Of a DNA stretch of 64,000 bases, positions 46,861 to 56,559 are shown in pieces; the stretch's first letter is position 1; each line of letters begins with the position of its first letter. The translations under genes were made by a program, and so were the position numbers. Source of the stretch: JAEUIG01 sp046349775 (lineage in GTDB: Bacteria > Planctomycetota > Planctomycetia > Planctomycetales > Planctomycetaceae); NCBI GenBank assembly GCA_046349775.1, contig JAXMBS010000021.1, positions 12,066 to 76,065 of the forward strand, in the 5' to 3' direction. The notes beneath the pieces are model-generated. The model searched no databases, was not told where the DNA came from, and saw only the letters and a list, made by a program, of their open reading frames with translations.

Positions 46861-48507
46861 CTAGTGCACGTCGACCGCGTCGCTGCGCTTGCCGTCGTAA
46901 TCGATGAACATTTCCGGCTCGCGGATCACACCATTGCCGTCGATGAACGCCGAGATGCCGGTGTTTACCGCCCGCACCAGCGGCGTGCGCGTCTCGATAC
47001 AGCGGAAGGCCGACGTGATCAAATGCTGGTTCAGCTCGCTCGATCCGTGGAACCAGCCGTCGTTGGTGAGATTCACGAGACAATCGACCGGCTGCTCCTT
47101 TTCGGCGGCTTTGACCATCTCGCGGACAAGGTGCGGCACCGTGTCCTCAAAGCAGATCGTCGGCAGCAGCCGTCGGCCGCCGGAGTGGAACACGTGCGCG
47201 TTCCGGCCGGCCGAAATCCCCATCTCGCCGGCGAACGGAAACAGCCGCTGCAATCCCGTGAACGTGTCGGCGAGCGGGATGTACTCGCCGAACGGCACGC
47301 GGTGCATCTTGTCGTAGCGACCGGCGATGCTGCTGGCCGCGTGATCGATGAGTAGCGCCGAGTTGTAGTGCGCCAGCTTGCCGGGAGTGGCGTCGAGCGC
47401 GTCTGAGCCGATGATCAGATCGGCGCGCGTCTTCTCGCTCAACTCAATCAGCTCCCGCCGCGCCGCGTTTTCTGCGGACCGCCACTCCTTCACGTCCAGA
47501 CCGGGATGCAGCGCCTGCAGCTCCTCGTCGCCCATGTCCGGATCGGTCGTCCGCACACCCCAGCGAAACATCGTCTCCGGCCAGACAATCAGGTCCGGTT
47601 GATAGCGGACCGCCTCTGACGTGAGGCCGACGTGCAGCCGATAGATCTCATCAAATCTCGAGCCGTCGTGTTTCAGTGAAGACGGGAAGTTCCCCTGGAT
47701 CAAAGCGACGCGCGGGCCGGCGGGAAACTCCGCCTCGCGCCGCATCGTGCCATAGACCAACGCAGCAGCGACGAGCGACAGCGTCGCGCCGATGCCGATC
47801 CATTGTCGGCGCCCGGTGACATTCGACAGACCGTTCGGAGCGTCGAGCGACGCCGTCCCCAGGCGTTGCAACCAGGACCACGGCACGCACCCCGCGAGTG
47901 CGGCGTTCCCCATCGCGACGAGGAAGCTCACGCCGTAGGCGCCGGTGAGGTCGCTGATCTGGATCAGCCGATTCCACTCAAACTGTGTATGACCCAGGAA
48001 GTACCACGCAAAGCCGCTCAGGATGTGCGCCCGCGCAAATTCCAGACCGACCCAGATGGTCGGCACAGCCAGCACCAGCGGCAGCTTCCAGCGATGAACA
48101 GCGACGCGTGACAAGGCGACGAACAGCGGGAAGTACACCGCAACGTACGCGGCCAGCGCGATCCAGGCGGGATACATCCACGTGTCGCCGAGCCGCATCC
48201 ATTGCAGTGCGACCAGAGTGAACGCGAGTCCGCCAACATAGATCAGGCGGTACATGCGGCGCGTCGGGCGATCGAGGCGAATGAGCTGGATCAGCGGCGC
48301 CAGGCAGACCCATCCCAGTGGACCCCACGAAAGGGGAGCGAACGCGCCCCACATGAGCAGGGCTGTCAGCAGAGAGAGCGTCAGCGCGCCGCGCGTGGGA
48401 GCGGGGGCGGCGCGAGCCTGGTCGATGATCTGTTCCACGCTGGGCTGCGAGGCGTCGCGCGCGGCAGCGTCGGAATGGCGCGTGGGCGGTATCAATGTCG
48501 CAGGCAT
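46861..48507 (-). CDS. lnt: apolipoprotein N-acyltransferase
   Basis: Inner-membrane enzyme adding the third acyl chain to lipoproteins. 548 residues from the ATG at 48507, which has a GGAAGGA ribosome-binding site; the longer reading to 48612 starts inside an interspersed repeat. The N-terminal half has about seven membrane helices (LLTALLMWGAFAPLSWGPLG onwards). The C-terminal nitrilase-like domain carries VALIQGNFP, IVWPETMF (catalytic Glu), YDKMHRVPFGEYIPLAD (catalytic Lys), ISAGRNAHVF and TICFEDTVPHLVREM (Cys nucleophile), then LVNLTNDGWFHGSSEL. Complete catalytic triad. Confidence 0.93.
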   Translation of the reverse strand: MPATLIPPTRHSDAAARDASQPSVEQIIDQARAAPAPTRGALTLSLLTALLMWGAFAPLSWGPLGWVCLAPLIQLIRLDRPTRRMYRLIYVGGLAFTLVALQWMRLGDTWMYPAWIALAAYVAVYFPLFVALSRVAVHRWKLPLVLAVPTIWVGLEFARAHILSGFAWYFLGHTQFEWNRLIQISDLTGAYGVSFLVAMGNAALAGCVPWSWLQRLGTASLDAPNGLSNVTGRRQWIGIGATLSLVAAALVYGTMRREAEFPAGPRVALIQGNFPSSLKHDGSRFDEIYRLHVGLTSEAVRYQPDLIVWPETMFRWGVRTTDPDMGDEELQALHPGLDVKEWRSAENAARRELIELSEKTRADLIIGSDALDATPGKLAHYNSALLIDHAASSIAGRYDKMHRVPFGEYIPLADTFTGLQRLFPFAGEMGISAGRNAHVFHSGGRRLLPTICFEDTVPHLVREMVKAAEKEQPVDCLVNLTNDGWFHGSSELNQHLITSAFRCIETRTPLVRAVNTGISAFIDGNGVIREPEMFIDYDGKRSDAVDVH

Positions 48508-48534
48508 CGTCGATTCCTTCCGTGGAATTCGGCC

Positions 48535-48617
48535 GGGTGCCACTGGCTTCGCCAGTGCTTTCTCAGAGCAGTCAATGCATCGTAATGATGGCACGGGCAT
48601 AGCCCGTGGCACCCCTC
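48535..48617. repeat. GGGTGCCACTGGC interspersed repeat
   Basis: Left arm GGGTGCCACTGGCTTCGCC begins at 48535. The right arm, GTGGCACCCC, ends near 48615 and is a degenerate inverted copy with an inner GGGCATAGCCC. It is related to the element at 40032-40107 and sits just upstream of the lnt start. Confidence 0.55.
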
Positions 48618-48647
48618 AATTCGCGAAGTCTCAATTCAGCTCGATGA

Positions 48648-49920
48648 TCACCAGGGATAGACCTGCACACGTTCTCCGGCGGCGTACTCTCGGGCGCCGG
48701 CCGGGAACAGCGTCATGGCATTGGCGGCGACCGTCGAACGCAAGTCGGAGGAGCCCTTCCAGCGGACCGGCGTCACACGCGGGCCGTCAGAAGTGGTCTC
48801 AAGCTGCGAGGGGACAAACGTCGGCCGCTCGTCGTTGTGAACATGTGGGACGGCCAACCGGGCAGCCAGCGAAGCAGGCCGCGCGGGGGCGCGCCCGGAC
48901 AACGCTCGGATCGCCGTCTGCACGAACAATTCGCAGCAAACCATACTGCTGACGGGATTTCCGGGCAAGCCGAATATGTGCCGCCGCCGTCCGTCCGGTG
49001 CATCGTAAACCCCGTACCAGACCGGCTTGCCGGGCTTGAGATGCAGCTTGTGGAACACCTCCTGGACGCCGCATTTCGCCAAGGTGCCGGGAACGAGGTC
49101 CAGCTTGCCCATCGAAACCCCGCCGGAGAGACACAGGACGTCGGAGTCGAGTCCGCAACGAACCCGCTGTTCCAGGATCTGCTCGTCATCGCGTGCGATC
49201 CCCAGCGGCACTACCGCGCAGCCCATCCGGGACAGTTGGCCGTGAAGTATGGATTCGTTGGAGTTGCGAATCTGCGCGGGGCCGGGTTTTTGATCGACCG
49301 GGACCAGCTCGTCTCCGGTTGCCAGCACGGCGACGCGCGGCGGCGGAATGACCAGACGGTCGATCGACCGAGTTCGGCCAGCAGTCCCAGCTCTTGCGGG
49401 CGCAGCACCCGTCCGGACGAAACGACGATCTCCCTGTCCGCATCGATGTGCCGCGAGGCAGCACGTCCTGCCCCGGTTTCACCTCGCCGGAGCGGAACCG
49501 CACACGGTTGTCCGCGACGATCGCGTCCTCGATTCGCACGACGGCGTCCGCTCCGTCCGGAATCGGCGCGCCAGTCATAATCCGGCGCCGTTCGCCGCTG
49601 CCGAGAGGCCGCGCCGCCTGCTGACCGGCCGTCAGCTCGCCGACAATCCTGAGCGCAGTTTCCGCGTCATGCACATCGCCACTGCGGATCGCGAAGCCAT
49701 CCATCAGCGACTTGGCGAACGGCGGCGAGTCGCTGTCGCTGATGATGTCCTCCGCCAGCGTGCGGCCGAGCGTTTCCATGAGCGGCAGCCGGACGGCGGC
49801 CAGCGGCTGTGTCTCGGCGACGATCCGGTCCAGAGCTTGATCGACGGTCAACATGTTATGCACGACTTCGGCGAGCCGGGCGGCGTCAGCCCCCGGATTG
49901 CGGTTCTGTTGAGCAATCAT
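48648..49920 (-). CDS. moeA: molybdopterin molybdenumtransferase MoeA, frameshifted
   Basis: Inserts molybdate into adenylylated molybdopterin. ATG at 49920. The first frame covers LTVDQALDRIVAETQPLAAV, PPFAKSLMDGFAIRSGD, RRIMTGAPIPDGADAVVRIE and VLPRGTSMRTG. The next, short segment is VLRPQELGLLAELG, and the last frame reads RVAVLATGDELVPVD, NSNESILHGQLSRMGC, LCLSGGVSMGKLDLVP and FGLPGNPVSSMVCCELFV. Two indels (about 49435 and about 49335) suffice. The second is a missing G at a GG before the RVAVLATGDEL block. All active-site motifs (TGDEL, SGGVSMG, GLPGNPVS) are present, so the gene is probably intact in the organism. Confidence 0.85.
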
Positions 49921-49954
49921 TGCTGCCGCTGCGGTCCGCGTCTACGATCGCGCG

Positions 49955-51245
49955 ATGCCTCCCCGTCACGGATCGCGAACTCCCTGACCTCGCCCGTTTG
50001 CCGCGCCGAGCGATCGCGCTCGCCGCCCAAGCTGCCGCTGTCCCCGAACACCTGCGGCAGCGCGCGCTGTCAGTCGCGGATGACGCTCAATTGCCGCAGA
50101 TTCCGGTGCGGTCGCCGACCCGGCACCCGTTCCTGTACCGCAAGCGGCTGGGGACGTTCGACCGCCGTGCCCGGCACGGCGATCTCGTTCAGCTGGTACT
50201 CGATACCGGCGAGATCTTCGGTTACGGGCTGTTCAATCCGCGAGCCGAGATCACCGTGCGACTCCTGACGCTGGGCGAAGAACTGCCGCGGGAAGAGTGG
50301 TGGTCGGCCGCGCTGGCCGAAGCGATTGCGCTGCGTCGCGACACGCTGCAACTCGACAAAGTCACGAACGCGTACCGTCTGGTGCATGCGGAAGGAGACG
50401 GCATCCCGGGATTCGTCGCCGACCGGTTCGGCGACATCGTCAGCATCGAGGTCTTCAGCCTCGCGATGTATCAACGCGTGGACGCGCTCGCGCCGCTATT
50501 GGCGGAGATGTGCGGCGCTAAGCACTGGGTGATCCGCACGGCGCCGCAGTCGCTGGAGCACGAAGGCTTCGCCGCCGAGCCGTACGGGTCGCCGGGTCAA
50601 CCGGGACACGCGACGATTGAAGAATTCGGCACGCGCTTTCGCGTGGACTTCAGCCAGGGGCACAAGACCGGGTTCTTCTGCGACCAGCGCGACAACCGGC
50701 GGGACGCGGCAGCATTGTGCGGCGGCAAAACGGTCCTCGACGCGTGCTGCTATACCGGCGGGTTCTCGGTGCAGGCCAGCGTGCTGGGGCAGGCCCGCGA
50801 AGTCACTGGAGTCGACCTGGATGAGACAGCCATCGAGACCGCACGGACGAATGCCAAGCTGAACCGCAAACAGATTCGGTACGTCCACGCGGACGTGTTT
50901 CCGTACCTGCGGGACATGCAGCGGAACGATCGCAGCTACGAAGTCGTGATCCTTGACCCGCCGAAGTTTGTCAGGTCGCGGGACGAATTCGAGGAGGGAA
51001 AGCAGAAGTACTTCGATTTGAATCGGCTGGCGATGCAGCTGGTTGCGCCGGGAGGCTGGCTCGTGACGTGCACGTGTTCGGGACTGATGTCGGCTCGCGA
51101 CTTCCAGCAGACGGTCTCGGCGGCGGTGCCGGGAGACCGCCGGGCGCGGATTCTGAATCGGACCGGAGCCGCAGCGGATCATCCGATCGCGGCCAACTGC
51201 CTGGAGACCGAATACCTCCAGGTGCTCTGGCTGAAGCTGGATTGA
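49955..51245 (+). CDS. class I SAM-dependent rRNA methyltransferase (RlmI-like), start frame uncertain
   Basis: 5-methylcytosine-type 23S rRNA methyltransferase, about 430 residues. PUA-like N-terminal domain (FLYRKRLGTFDRRARHGDLV), RNA-binding middle (YRLVHAEGDGIPGFVADRFG), then the Rossmann methyltransferase: DACCYTGGFSVQASVLG (motif I), EVTGVDLDETAIE, VVILDPPKFVRSRDEFEEG (motif IV) and TCTCSGLMS (catalytic Cys region). The main frame has no good start. An ATG at 49955 reads MPP and would continue VTDRELPDLARL if one C were removed from the CCCC run, so I place the start there with a probable homopolymer error. TTG codons at 49920 and 49998 are alternatives. It is divergent from moeA. Confidence 0.85.
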
Positions 51246-51254
51246 TCGCGAGTT

Positions 51255-51425
51255 TGTAGGCTGGGTCTGGACCCAGCTTGATTCGACTGCCGTGCAAAGC
51301 TGGGTCTTGACCCCGCCTACAGGACTGGCTGAAGCTCGACTGATCGCGACGCGGGAAGGCAGCCCGGCTGCTCCAGCGTATGTCTGCGAATTGGCGTCGA
51401 CTCCCCAGCCGCCGGGCTGCTTCGC
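51255..51425. repeat. interspersed repeat cluster
   Basis: GTAGGCTGGGTCTGGACCCAGC (51256 onwards, written here as a description of its two GGGTC/GACCC arms) with a second copy of the GCTGGGTCTTGACCCCGCC form ends near 51321. A separate pair, GGCAGCCCGGCTGC and CAGCCGCCGGGCTGC, lies at about 51358-51421. No gene in the 226 bp before the next start. Confidence 0.5.
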
Positions 51426-51471
51426 GTGCAACGGGCGGGAATAATCCCGACCTTCAGCGGATCACATCCGC

Positions 51472-51894
51472 ATGCAACTCGTCTACCAGATCCTGGCCGA
51501 CGTCGTCGTCGCGGCGCACTTTGCGTACGTGATGTTCGTCATCCTCGGTCTGCTGGCGGTGCTGATTGGGCGGATCTTCCAGTGGGAGTGGACGCGGCGC
51601 TTCTGGTTCCGGGTCATCCACCTGGCGATGATCCTGATTGTGGTCGTCGAGTCCTGGTTTGGAGTCGTCTGTCCGCTGACGACCTGGGAGAACAGCCTGC
51701 GCAAGCTCGCTGGTCAGACGACCTACAACGGCGCGTTCATCGCCCAGTGGATACACGACGTGCTGTTCGTGGAGGCCTCTCCGGCCGTCCTCACGACGTG
51801 CTACACGGTGTTCGGGTTGGCGGTGCTGGCGTCGTTCATCGTGTCGCCGCCGCGCTGGCCGAAGCGGGCGCAGCCGGCCGATGCGGCGGCGTGA
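51472..51894 (+). CDS. DUF2784 membrane protein
   Basis: 140 residues with four predicted membrane helices: ILADVVVAAHFAYVMFVILG, FRVIHLAMILIVVVESWFG, the segment around IHDVLFVEASPAVLTTCY, and TVFGLAVLASFIVSPP. The conserved CPLTTWENSLR between helices two and three (VVCPLTTWENSLRKLAG) is the DUF2784 hallmark. Function unknown. It converges with ApbE (stop codons 18 bp apart). Confidence 0.85.
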   Translation: MQLVYQILADVVVAAHFAYVMFVILGLLAVLIGRIFQWEWTRRFWFRVIHLAMILIVVVESWFGVVCPLTTWENSLRKLAGQTTYNGAFIAQWIHDVLFVEASPAVLTTCYTVFGLAVLASFIVSPPRWPKRAQPADAAA

Positions 51895-51912
51895 CGCATC
51901 TGCCATGCGTCG

Positions 51913-52920
51913 CTAATCGGGTCGGTGGGCCAGGAACTTCGCGAATCCCGGCGACTGCGATGTCTGCAACGTCCCATCATCGCCGGTGACTTCGATAAAC
52001 GTCTCGACCCCCGTCGTCTCCGCCACGAATTGCAGCGCACGTTCCGGACCCAGCACATTCAGCGTCGTTGCCAGACTGTCAGCCGTGATGCAGTCCGGTG
52101 CAACGACGGTCGCGGACGTTCGGCGGGTCAGCCCGTACCCGGTCTTGGGGTCGACGATGTGCGAGTACCGCACGCCGTTGAACTCGACGTACTTCGACGC
52201 ATCGCCGGACGTTGTCACCGCGCAGCTTTTGAGTTCCATCACGTGCCTGGGCTCCGAGCCGTCGCGCAGCGGTTCGATTTCGACGCGCCACGCGTTGCGT
52301 CCCGGCGGCGGATCGCCGACGCCAATGTCGCCGGCGGCGTCGATCAGGACTCGCGTGAGTCCGTAGTCACGGAAGATCTGCATCGCTTCGTCGACGGCGT
52401 ACCCGACGGCGATCCCGCCGAGATCGATCCGCATCCCCGGCACGAGCAATTCCGCCGTGTGTTTCGCTGCATCGACTTTCAAGTTTCCATAGCCGACCTT
52501 CGAGAGCGCTTCGCGCAGCTGGTCCGGGTCGGGAGCCGTCTTGCGGCGTCGCGCAATCCGCCACAGATTGACGATGGGGCCGACAGTCACATCGAACGCC
52601 CCCTCACTGCGCGCCGCCAAGTCCTGCGAGCGCTTAAGCACCTTCGCCAGATCGTCGCTGATCGCGACTGGTTTCCCCGGCCCGGACGTAGCGCACAGCC
52701 GCATCACCTCGCTGTCCGGATCGTAGTCGCTCATGACCCGGTCCAGCTCCTTGAATCGTGCGTAAGCTGCGTCCGCAGCCTGATTTGCGAGCGCTTCATC
52801 GTCGGCGTATACTTGGATCGCGACCGTGACGCCCATCCGGATTTGCTGGAACTCGAACTTTCCCGTCGGTTCCGCTCCGAGCGTGCTGCGTCCCGCCAGC
52901 CACAAGAGAACGATTTTCAA
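51913..52920 (-). CDS. apbE: FAD:protein FMN transferase (ApbE family)
   Basis: Attaches FMN covalently to a Thr of target flavoproteins such as NqrB/C or RnfG subunits, outside the cytoplasmic membrane. A short signal-like segment (IVLLWLAGRSTLGAEP) leads into FEFQQIRMGVTVAIQVYA (the RMG start of ApbE), FDVTVGPIVNLW, IDLGGIAVGYAVDEAM, IDAAGDIGVGDP, and SHIVDPKTGYGLTRRTSATV followed by DCITADSLATTLNVLG (Mg/FAD binding). I favour the TTG at 52920, giving 335 residues. The open frame continues to 53877, but that part is antisense to the next gene and crosses a repeat element. The TTG itself lies at the edge of the repeat, so the start is uncertain. Confidence 0.88.
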   Translation of the reverse strand: MKIVLLWLAGRSTLGAEPTGKFEFQQIRMGVTVAIQVYADDEALANQAADAAYARFKELDRVMSDYDPDSEVMRLCATSGPGKPVAISDDLAKVLKRSQDLAARSEGAFDVTVGPIVNLWRIARRRKTAPDPDQLREALSKVGYGNLKVDAAKHTAELLVPGMRIDLGGIAVGYAVDEAMQIFRDYGLTRVLIDAAGDIGVGDPPPGRNAWRVEIEPLRDGSEPRHVMELKSCAVTTSGDASKYVEFNGVRYSHIVDPKTGYGLTRRTSATVVAPDCITADSLATTLNVLGPERALQFVAETTGVETFIEVTGDDGTLQTSQSPGFAKFLAHRPD

Positions 52921-53030
52921 AACCGGGAGGGCGAGGCTCCTGCCGAGCCGGAACGGTAGGACAGCCCTTTGTTCATCGCGGCTCCGCAGGAGCGTCGCCC
53001 TCCCATGACGCTGACTTTCAGGTTTTGAAA
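52915..53030. repeat. MITE-like element with 10-bp terminal inverted repeats
   Basis: Perfect 10-bp terminal repeats TTTCAAAACC (52915-52924) and GGTTTTGAAA (53021-53030) enclose a hairpin. Its core is GGAGGGCGAGGCTCC near the left and GGAGCGTCGCCCTCCC near the right. The core also occurs at 9248-9273 and 10938-10975. It lies in the spacer between divergent apbE and the formylglycine-generating-enzyme-like gene and carries no gene. Confidence 0.65.
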
Positions 53031-53127
53031 CTGTCTCTAATCGTCCCCCCCACCAGCCGCGAAGCCGTGCCGCCTGCCGGTCTCGGTTCACCCGCGCTGA
53101 CATCGCTGATTCACTCTCTCCGGTTGA

Positions 53128-54234
53128 ATGACCATGTTCACAGTACGTCTGGCTGATCGTGTTCGGCAAGTGGCGGCCGCCGCTGTAGCGTTTGGAATCG
53201 GAGCTGTCGCCCTCGCCGGCAATCCGGACCCGAAGGATCCGCACCTCCGCGATCCGGACAGCGTGGCGACGACTGAAGCGGAGATGAAGCCGTACACGCA
53301 GCGACTGCGGCATACGGAAGTCTCGTTCGACATGGTCCCGATCAAGGGGGGCGTCTTCGTCATGGGGAGTCCCGACTCGGAGAAAGGCCGGGCGGAGGAT
53401 GAAGGCCCACAGCATCCGGTACGAGTTGAGCCGTTCTGGATGGGGAAATGCGAAGTCACTTGGGACGAATACGACACGTGGCGGCTGCGGATTGATGAAC
53501 AGCGCCGCAAGCTGATCGGCCGCAAGCCGGACGCGGTGGACATGGCGGCTGATGCCGTCACTCGCACCACGAAGGAATACCAGCCGATGGATTTCGGCAT
53601 GGGGCACGACGGTTTCCCGGCGATCTCCATGACGCAGCTCGCGGCGAAGTCCTACTGCGTCTGGCTGACCGTGAAGACCGGTCAGTATTACCGCCTGCCG
53701 ACCGAAGCGGAGTGGGAGTACGCCTGCCGCGCCGGCACGACGACCGCCTACTCCTGGGGCGATGACCCGGCGGCGATCGAGGAGTACGCCTGGTACTACG
53801 AGAACTCCAGTAACGAGGAACGCTATCACAAGGTCGGCCTGAAGAAGGCCAATCCGTGGGGCCTGCACGACATCCACGGCAACGTGGCCGAATGGACGCT
53901 GGACCGGTACGAGCCCGACTTCTATGCCAAGTTCAGCGCCACCGAGCCGGCGATCTTTCCGGTCTGTCTGCCGATCGGCGACGAATACCCGCGCGTGGCC
54001 CGCGGTGGTTCGTGGAAGGACGATCCGGAACTGCTCCGCAGCGCCGCGCGATTGTCATCCAGCGAAGACTGGAAGATCCAGGATCCGCAGCTCCCGCAGA
54101 GCAAATGGTACCTGACCGACGCGCAGTTCCTGGGCTTCCGCGTCGTCCGTCCGCTCGTACAGCCGACCGAAGAGCAAATCAAACAGTTCGTTCTCTACCC
54201 GGACGTGCCGAAGGGATTGGAAAACCGGCCGTAG
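53128..54234 (+). CDS. formylglycine-generating-enzyme/SUMF1-like protein
   Basis: 368 residues, exported (signal peptide VRQVAAAAVAFGIGAVALAG). The FGE-sulfatase fold is visible: FDMVPIKGGVFVMGSPDSEK, VRVEPFWMGKCEVTWDEYD, YRLPTEAEWEYACRAGTTTA, NPWGLHDIHGNVAEWTLDRY, VARGGSWKDDPELLRSA and LGFRVVRP. True formylglycine-generating enzymes convert a sulfatase active-site Cys; many bacterial relatives only share the fold. I do not see the catalytic Cys pair with confidence, so enzymatic function is open. An ATG six bases downstream is an equally good start. No sulfatase gene is in the window. Confidence 0.88.
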   Translation: MTMFTVRLADRVRQVAAAAVAFGIGAVALAGNPDPKDPHLRDPDSVATTEAEMKPYTQRLRHTEVSFDMVPIKGGVFVMGSPDSEKGRAEDEGPQHPVRVEPFWMGKCEVTWDEYDTWRLRIDEQRRKLIGRKPDAVDMAADAVTRTTKEYQPMDFGMGHDGFPAISMTQLAAKSYCVWLTVKTGQYYRLPTEAEWEYACRAGTTTAYSWGDDPAAIEEYAWYYENSSNEERYHKVGLKKANPWGLHDIHGNVAEWTLDRYEPDFYAKFSATEPAIFPVCLPIGDEYPRVARGGSWKDDPELLRSAARLSSSEDWKIQDPQLPQSKWYLTDAQFLGFRVVRPLVQPTEEQIKQFVLYPDVPKGLENRP

Positions 54235-54356
54235 AGCGCGCGTGCCTGCAAGCGGACGACGCATGCCGGTTGCATATTGGGACTGCTTCCGTTGAAATGA
54301 TTTGGCTTTCTCATCACTAACGTCTGGCGTCTAACCTCTAACCTCTCCGCCCGCCC

Positions 54357-55694
54357 ATGTCCTCGACCAATCGCCGCCAGTTTCTGAAGCAGTCCTCCAC
54401 GACCGCCCTCGCCGCCGGACTCGTCGGCGGCTTGCAGGCCGGGGCCTTCGCCGCCGGAGACGACACGATTCGCGTCGGCCTCGTCGGTTGCGGCGGACGC
54501 GGCTCGGGCGCGGCGAAGCAGGCGCTCAGCACGGCCGGCAAGGTGCAGCTGGTTGCCGTCGGCGACGCGTTCATCGAATCGATCGACAACAGTCTGGGGT
54601 CGCTCAAGAAGGCGTTCGAATCGCAGCCGGGTCGTGTCGCGGTCGACGAGGACCACAAGTTCGTCGGCCTCGACGCCTATCGCAAAGTGATCGACAGCGA
54701 CATCGATCTGGTGATCCTGGCGACGCCTCCCGGCTTCCGTCCGACGCATTTCGAGTACGCCGTCGAGAAAGGCAAGCACGTGTTCATGGAGAAGCCGGTG
54801 GCGGTGGATGCCTACGGCGTGCGGCAGGTGCTGGCGGCGGCCCAGAAAGCCAAGTCCCAGCAGCTCAAGGTGGGAGTCGGCCTGCAGCGGCGGCATCAGA
54901 ACTGCTATCTCGACATCATCCCGCGCATTCATGACGGCGCCATCGGCGACATTACTTCCATGCGCGTGTACTGGAACAGCGGCGGCGTGTGGGAGCCGCG
55001 CCGCACGCACGAGCAGTGCCGTTCAGAACTCGAGTACCAGGTGTGGAGCTGGTACTACTACAACTGGCTGTCGGGCGACCACATCTGCGAGCAGCACATT
55101 CACAATCTGGATGTCGGGCTGTGGCTGAAGCAGCAACTTCCCGTGAAGGCCCGTGGCATGGGAGGCCGGCAGGTCCGCGCCGACAAGCGGTACGGAGAAA
55201 TCTTCGACCATCACGCCGTCGAATTCTTCTTTGAAGACGGCACGGTGATGTACAGCACCTGCTCGCACATGGCCAACTGCTACAGCGACGTCAGCGAGCA
55301 TGCGCTGGGGACCAAGGGGACGGTCGATCTGCACAACAATTCGTCTGCGAAGAACAATCGCATCACACCGTTCTCGGGCGAGGCGTATGCCTATCGCGGC
55401 CCGAACCCCGACCCGTATCAGGTCGAGCACGACGTGCTGTTCGCGGCCATCCGCGAAGGCAAGACGCACGACGAGGCCGAGTCCGGCGCGAAGAGCACGA
55501 TGGCGTCGGTCCTCGGTCGGATGTGCACCTACTCTGGCAAGGAAATTACCTGGGAAGAGGCGCTCAATCACGGCGCACGGGTGACGCCGGAGAACATGGC
55601 CACGCTGGCTTGGGACAGCGCCACACCGACAGTGCCCGACGCCGAAGGCCACTACCCCGTGCCGGTTCCGGGGCTGACGCGGGTTCTGGCCTGA
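54357..55694 (+). CDS. TAT-exported Gfo/Idh/MocA-family oxidoreductase
   Basis: 445 residues. The twin-arginine signal is NRRQFLKQSSTTALAAGLVG. The Rossmann domain has IRVGLVGCGGRGSGAAKQAL, DLVILATPPGFRPTHFEYAV, KGKHVFMEKPVAVDAYGVRQ (the EKP motif with the catalytic Lys) and LKVGVGLQRRHQN. The C-terminal domain includes NWLSGDHICEQHIHNLDVGL, where the conserved His lies, and ends in PENMATLAWDSATPTVPD. Secreted NAD(P)-dependent sugar oxidoreductases of this form are abundant in Planctomycetes. The substrate is unknown. Confidence 0.92.
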   Translation: MSSTNRRQFLKQSSTTALAAGLVGGLQAGAFAAGDDTIRVGLVGCGGRGSGAAKQALSTAGKVQLVAVGDAFIESIDNSLGSLKKAFESQPGRVAVDEDHKFVGLDAYRKVIDSDIDLVILATPPGFRPTHFEYAVEKGKHVFMEKPVAVDAYGVRQVLAAAQKAKSQQLKVGVGLQRRHQNCYLDIIPRIHDGAIGDITSMRVYWNSGGVWEPRRTHEQCRSELEYQVWSWYYYNWLSGDHICEQHIHNLDVGLWLKQQLPVKARGMGGRQVRADKRYGEIFDHHAVEFFFEDGTVMYSTCSHMANCYSDVSEHALGTKGTVDLHNNSSAKNNRITPFSGEAYAYRGPNPDPYQVEHDVLFAAIREGKTHDEAESGAKSTMASVLGRMCTYSGKEITWEEALNHGARVTPENMATLAWDSATPTVPDAEGHYPVPVPGLTRVLA

Positions 55695-55781
55695 ATGGCG
55701 GGCGCGGCCGGTCGATTGATGACCGTACGCGCAAGGTGACCGAGTGATGGTTGAAGAAGATTGCAATACTTCTTCTTCCGT

Positions 55782-56510
55782 TCATTTGACCTGTTGTCGC
55801 CATCGAGACATCCCCCACCTGGCGGCGAACGGAAACAGTCCCAGCAGCACGAACGCCGTCGCCAGTGGCAGCGTGATCAGCGCCTGCGGACCGCGATCGG
55901 ACAGTTGCTGCAGGTCCGGGACCGTCGAGCCGGCGTAGACAAACAGGCTCGTCGCCGGCAGCATCCCGAGCTGGCTGACCCACCAGAACGTGCGGGCGGG
56001 CAGGCGGGTCAGCCCCATCACCAGGTTGACCACGAAAAACGGCACGGCCGGCGTCAGCCGCATCGCAAACAGGTACAACGCGCCGTCGCGCTCGAGGGCT
56101 TCGGTCACGCGCGGGACCCAGCGCGCGAACCGGATGCTCACATAGTCTCGCAGCAGGTACCGGCTGAGCAGGAATGCGATTGTCGCCCCGGTCGTCGAAG
56201 CGCAGCTCACGAGCAACAGTCCCCGCCAGAAACCGAACAGCCACCCGCTCGCGAGGGTCAAGGCGGTAGCGGCGGGAATCGAGAGCGCGGCGACGACGAC
56301 ATAGACCACAAACATTGCGGCGGACAACAGCAGCCAGTGTTCTCGCTGGAACTCGTGAAAGTCCGTCTCGCGGCGGGCGAGTTCGTCCAGAGTGAGTCGA
56401 TCGCGAAACGCCCACCATAATGCGATCGTCGCCACGGCCAGCACGACAAACACCAGCGGCCGCAACCAGACGCCCCACGCCCGACGACGATCATCCGCTG
56501 GCGCATTCAC
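55782..56510 (-). CDS. TVP38/TMEM64 (DedA-like) membrane protein
   Basis: 242 residues with about six membrane helices. The SNARE-associated/VTT domain is marked by ALSIPAATALTLASGWLFGF, GLLLVSCASTTGATIAFLLS, YLLRDYVSIRF and MRLTPAVPFFVVNLVMGLT. Members act as lipid scramblases or in membrane homeostasis; the cargo is undefined here. It converges with the Gfo/Idh gene. Confidence 0.88.
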   Translation of the reverse strand: MNAPADDRRRAWGVWLRPLVFVVLAVATIALWWAFRDRLTLDELARRETDFHEFQREHWLLLSAAMFVVYVVVAALSIPAATALTLASGWLFGFWRGLLLVSCASTTGATIAFLLSRYLLRDYVSIRFARWVPRVTEALERDGALYLFAMRLTPAVPFFVVNLVMGLTRLPARTFWWVSQLGMLPATSLFVYAGSTVPDLQQLSDRGPQALITLPLATAFVLLGLFPFAARWGMSRWRQQVK

Positions 56511-56559
56511 AGTCGGCTAACGTGTCCTGTTCACGTCCCCAAAATTTGAACCACAACGA

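Noticed and set aside
52921..53877. N-terminal extension of ApbE by about 320 codons
   Set aside because: It crosses a repeat element and lies antisense to the formylglycine-generating-enzyme-like gene. ApbE proteins start just before the RMG motif.
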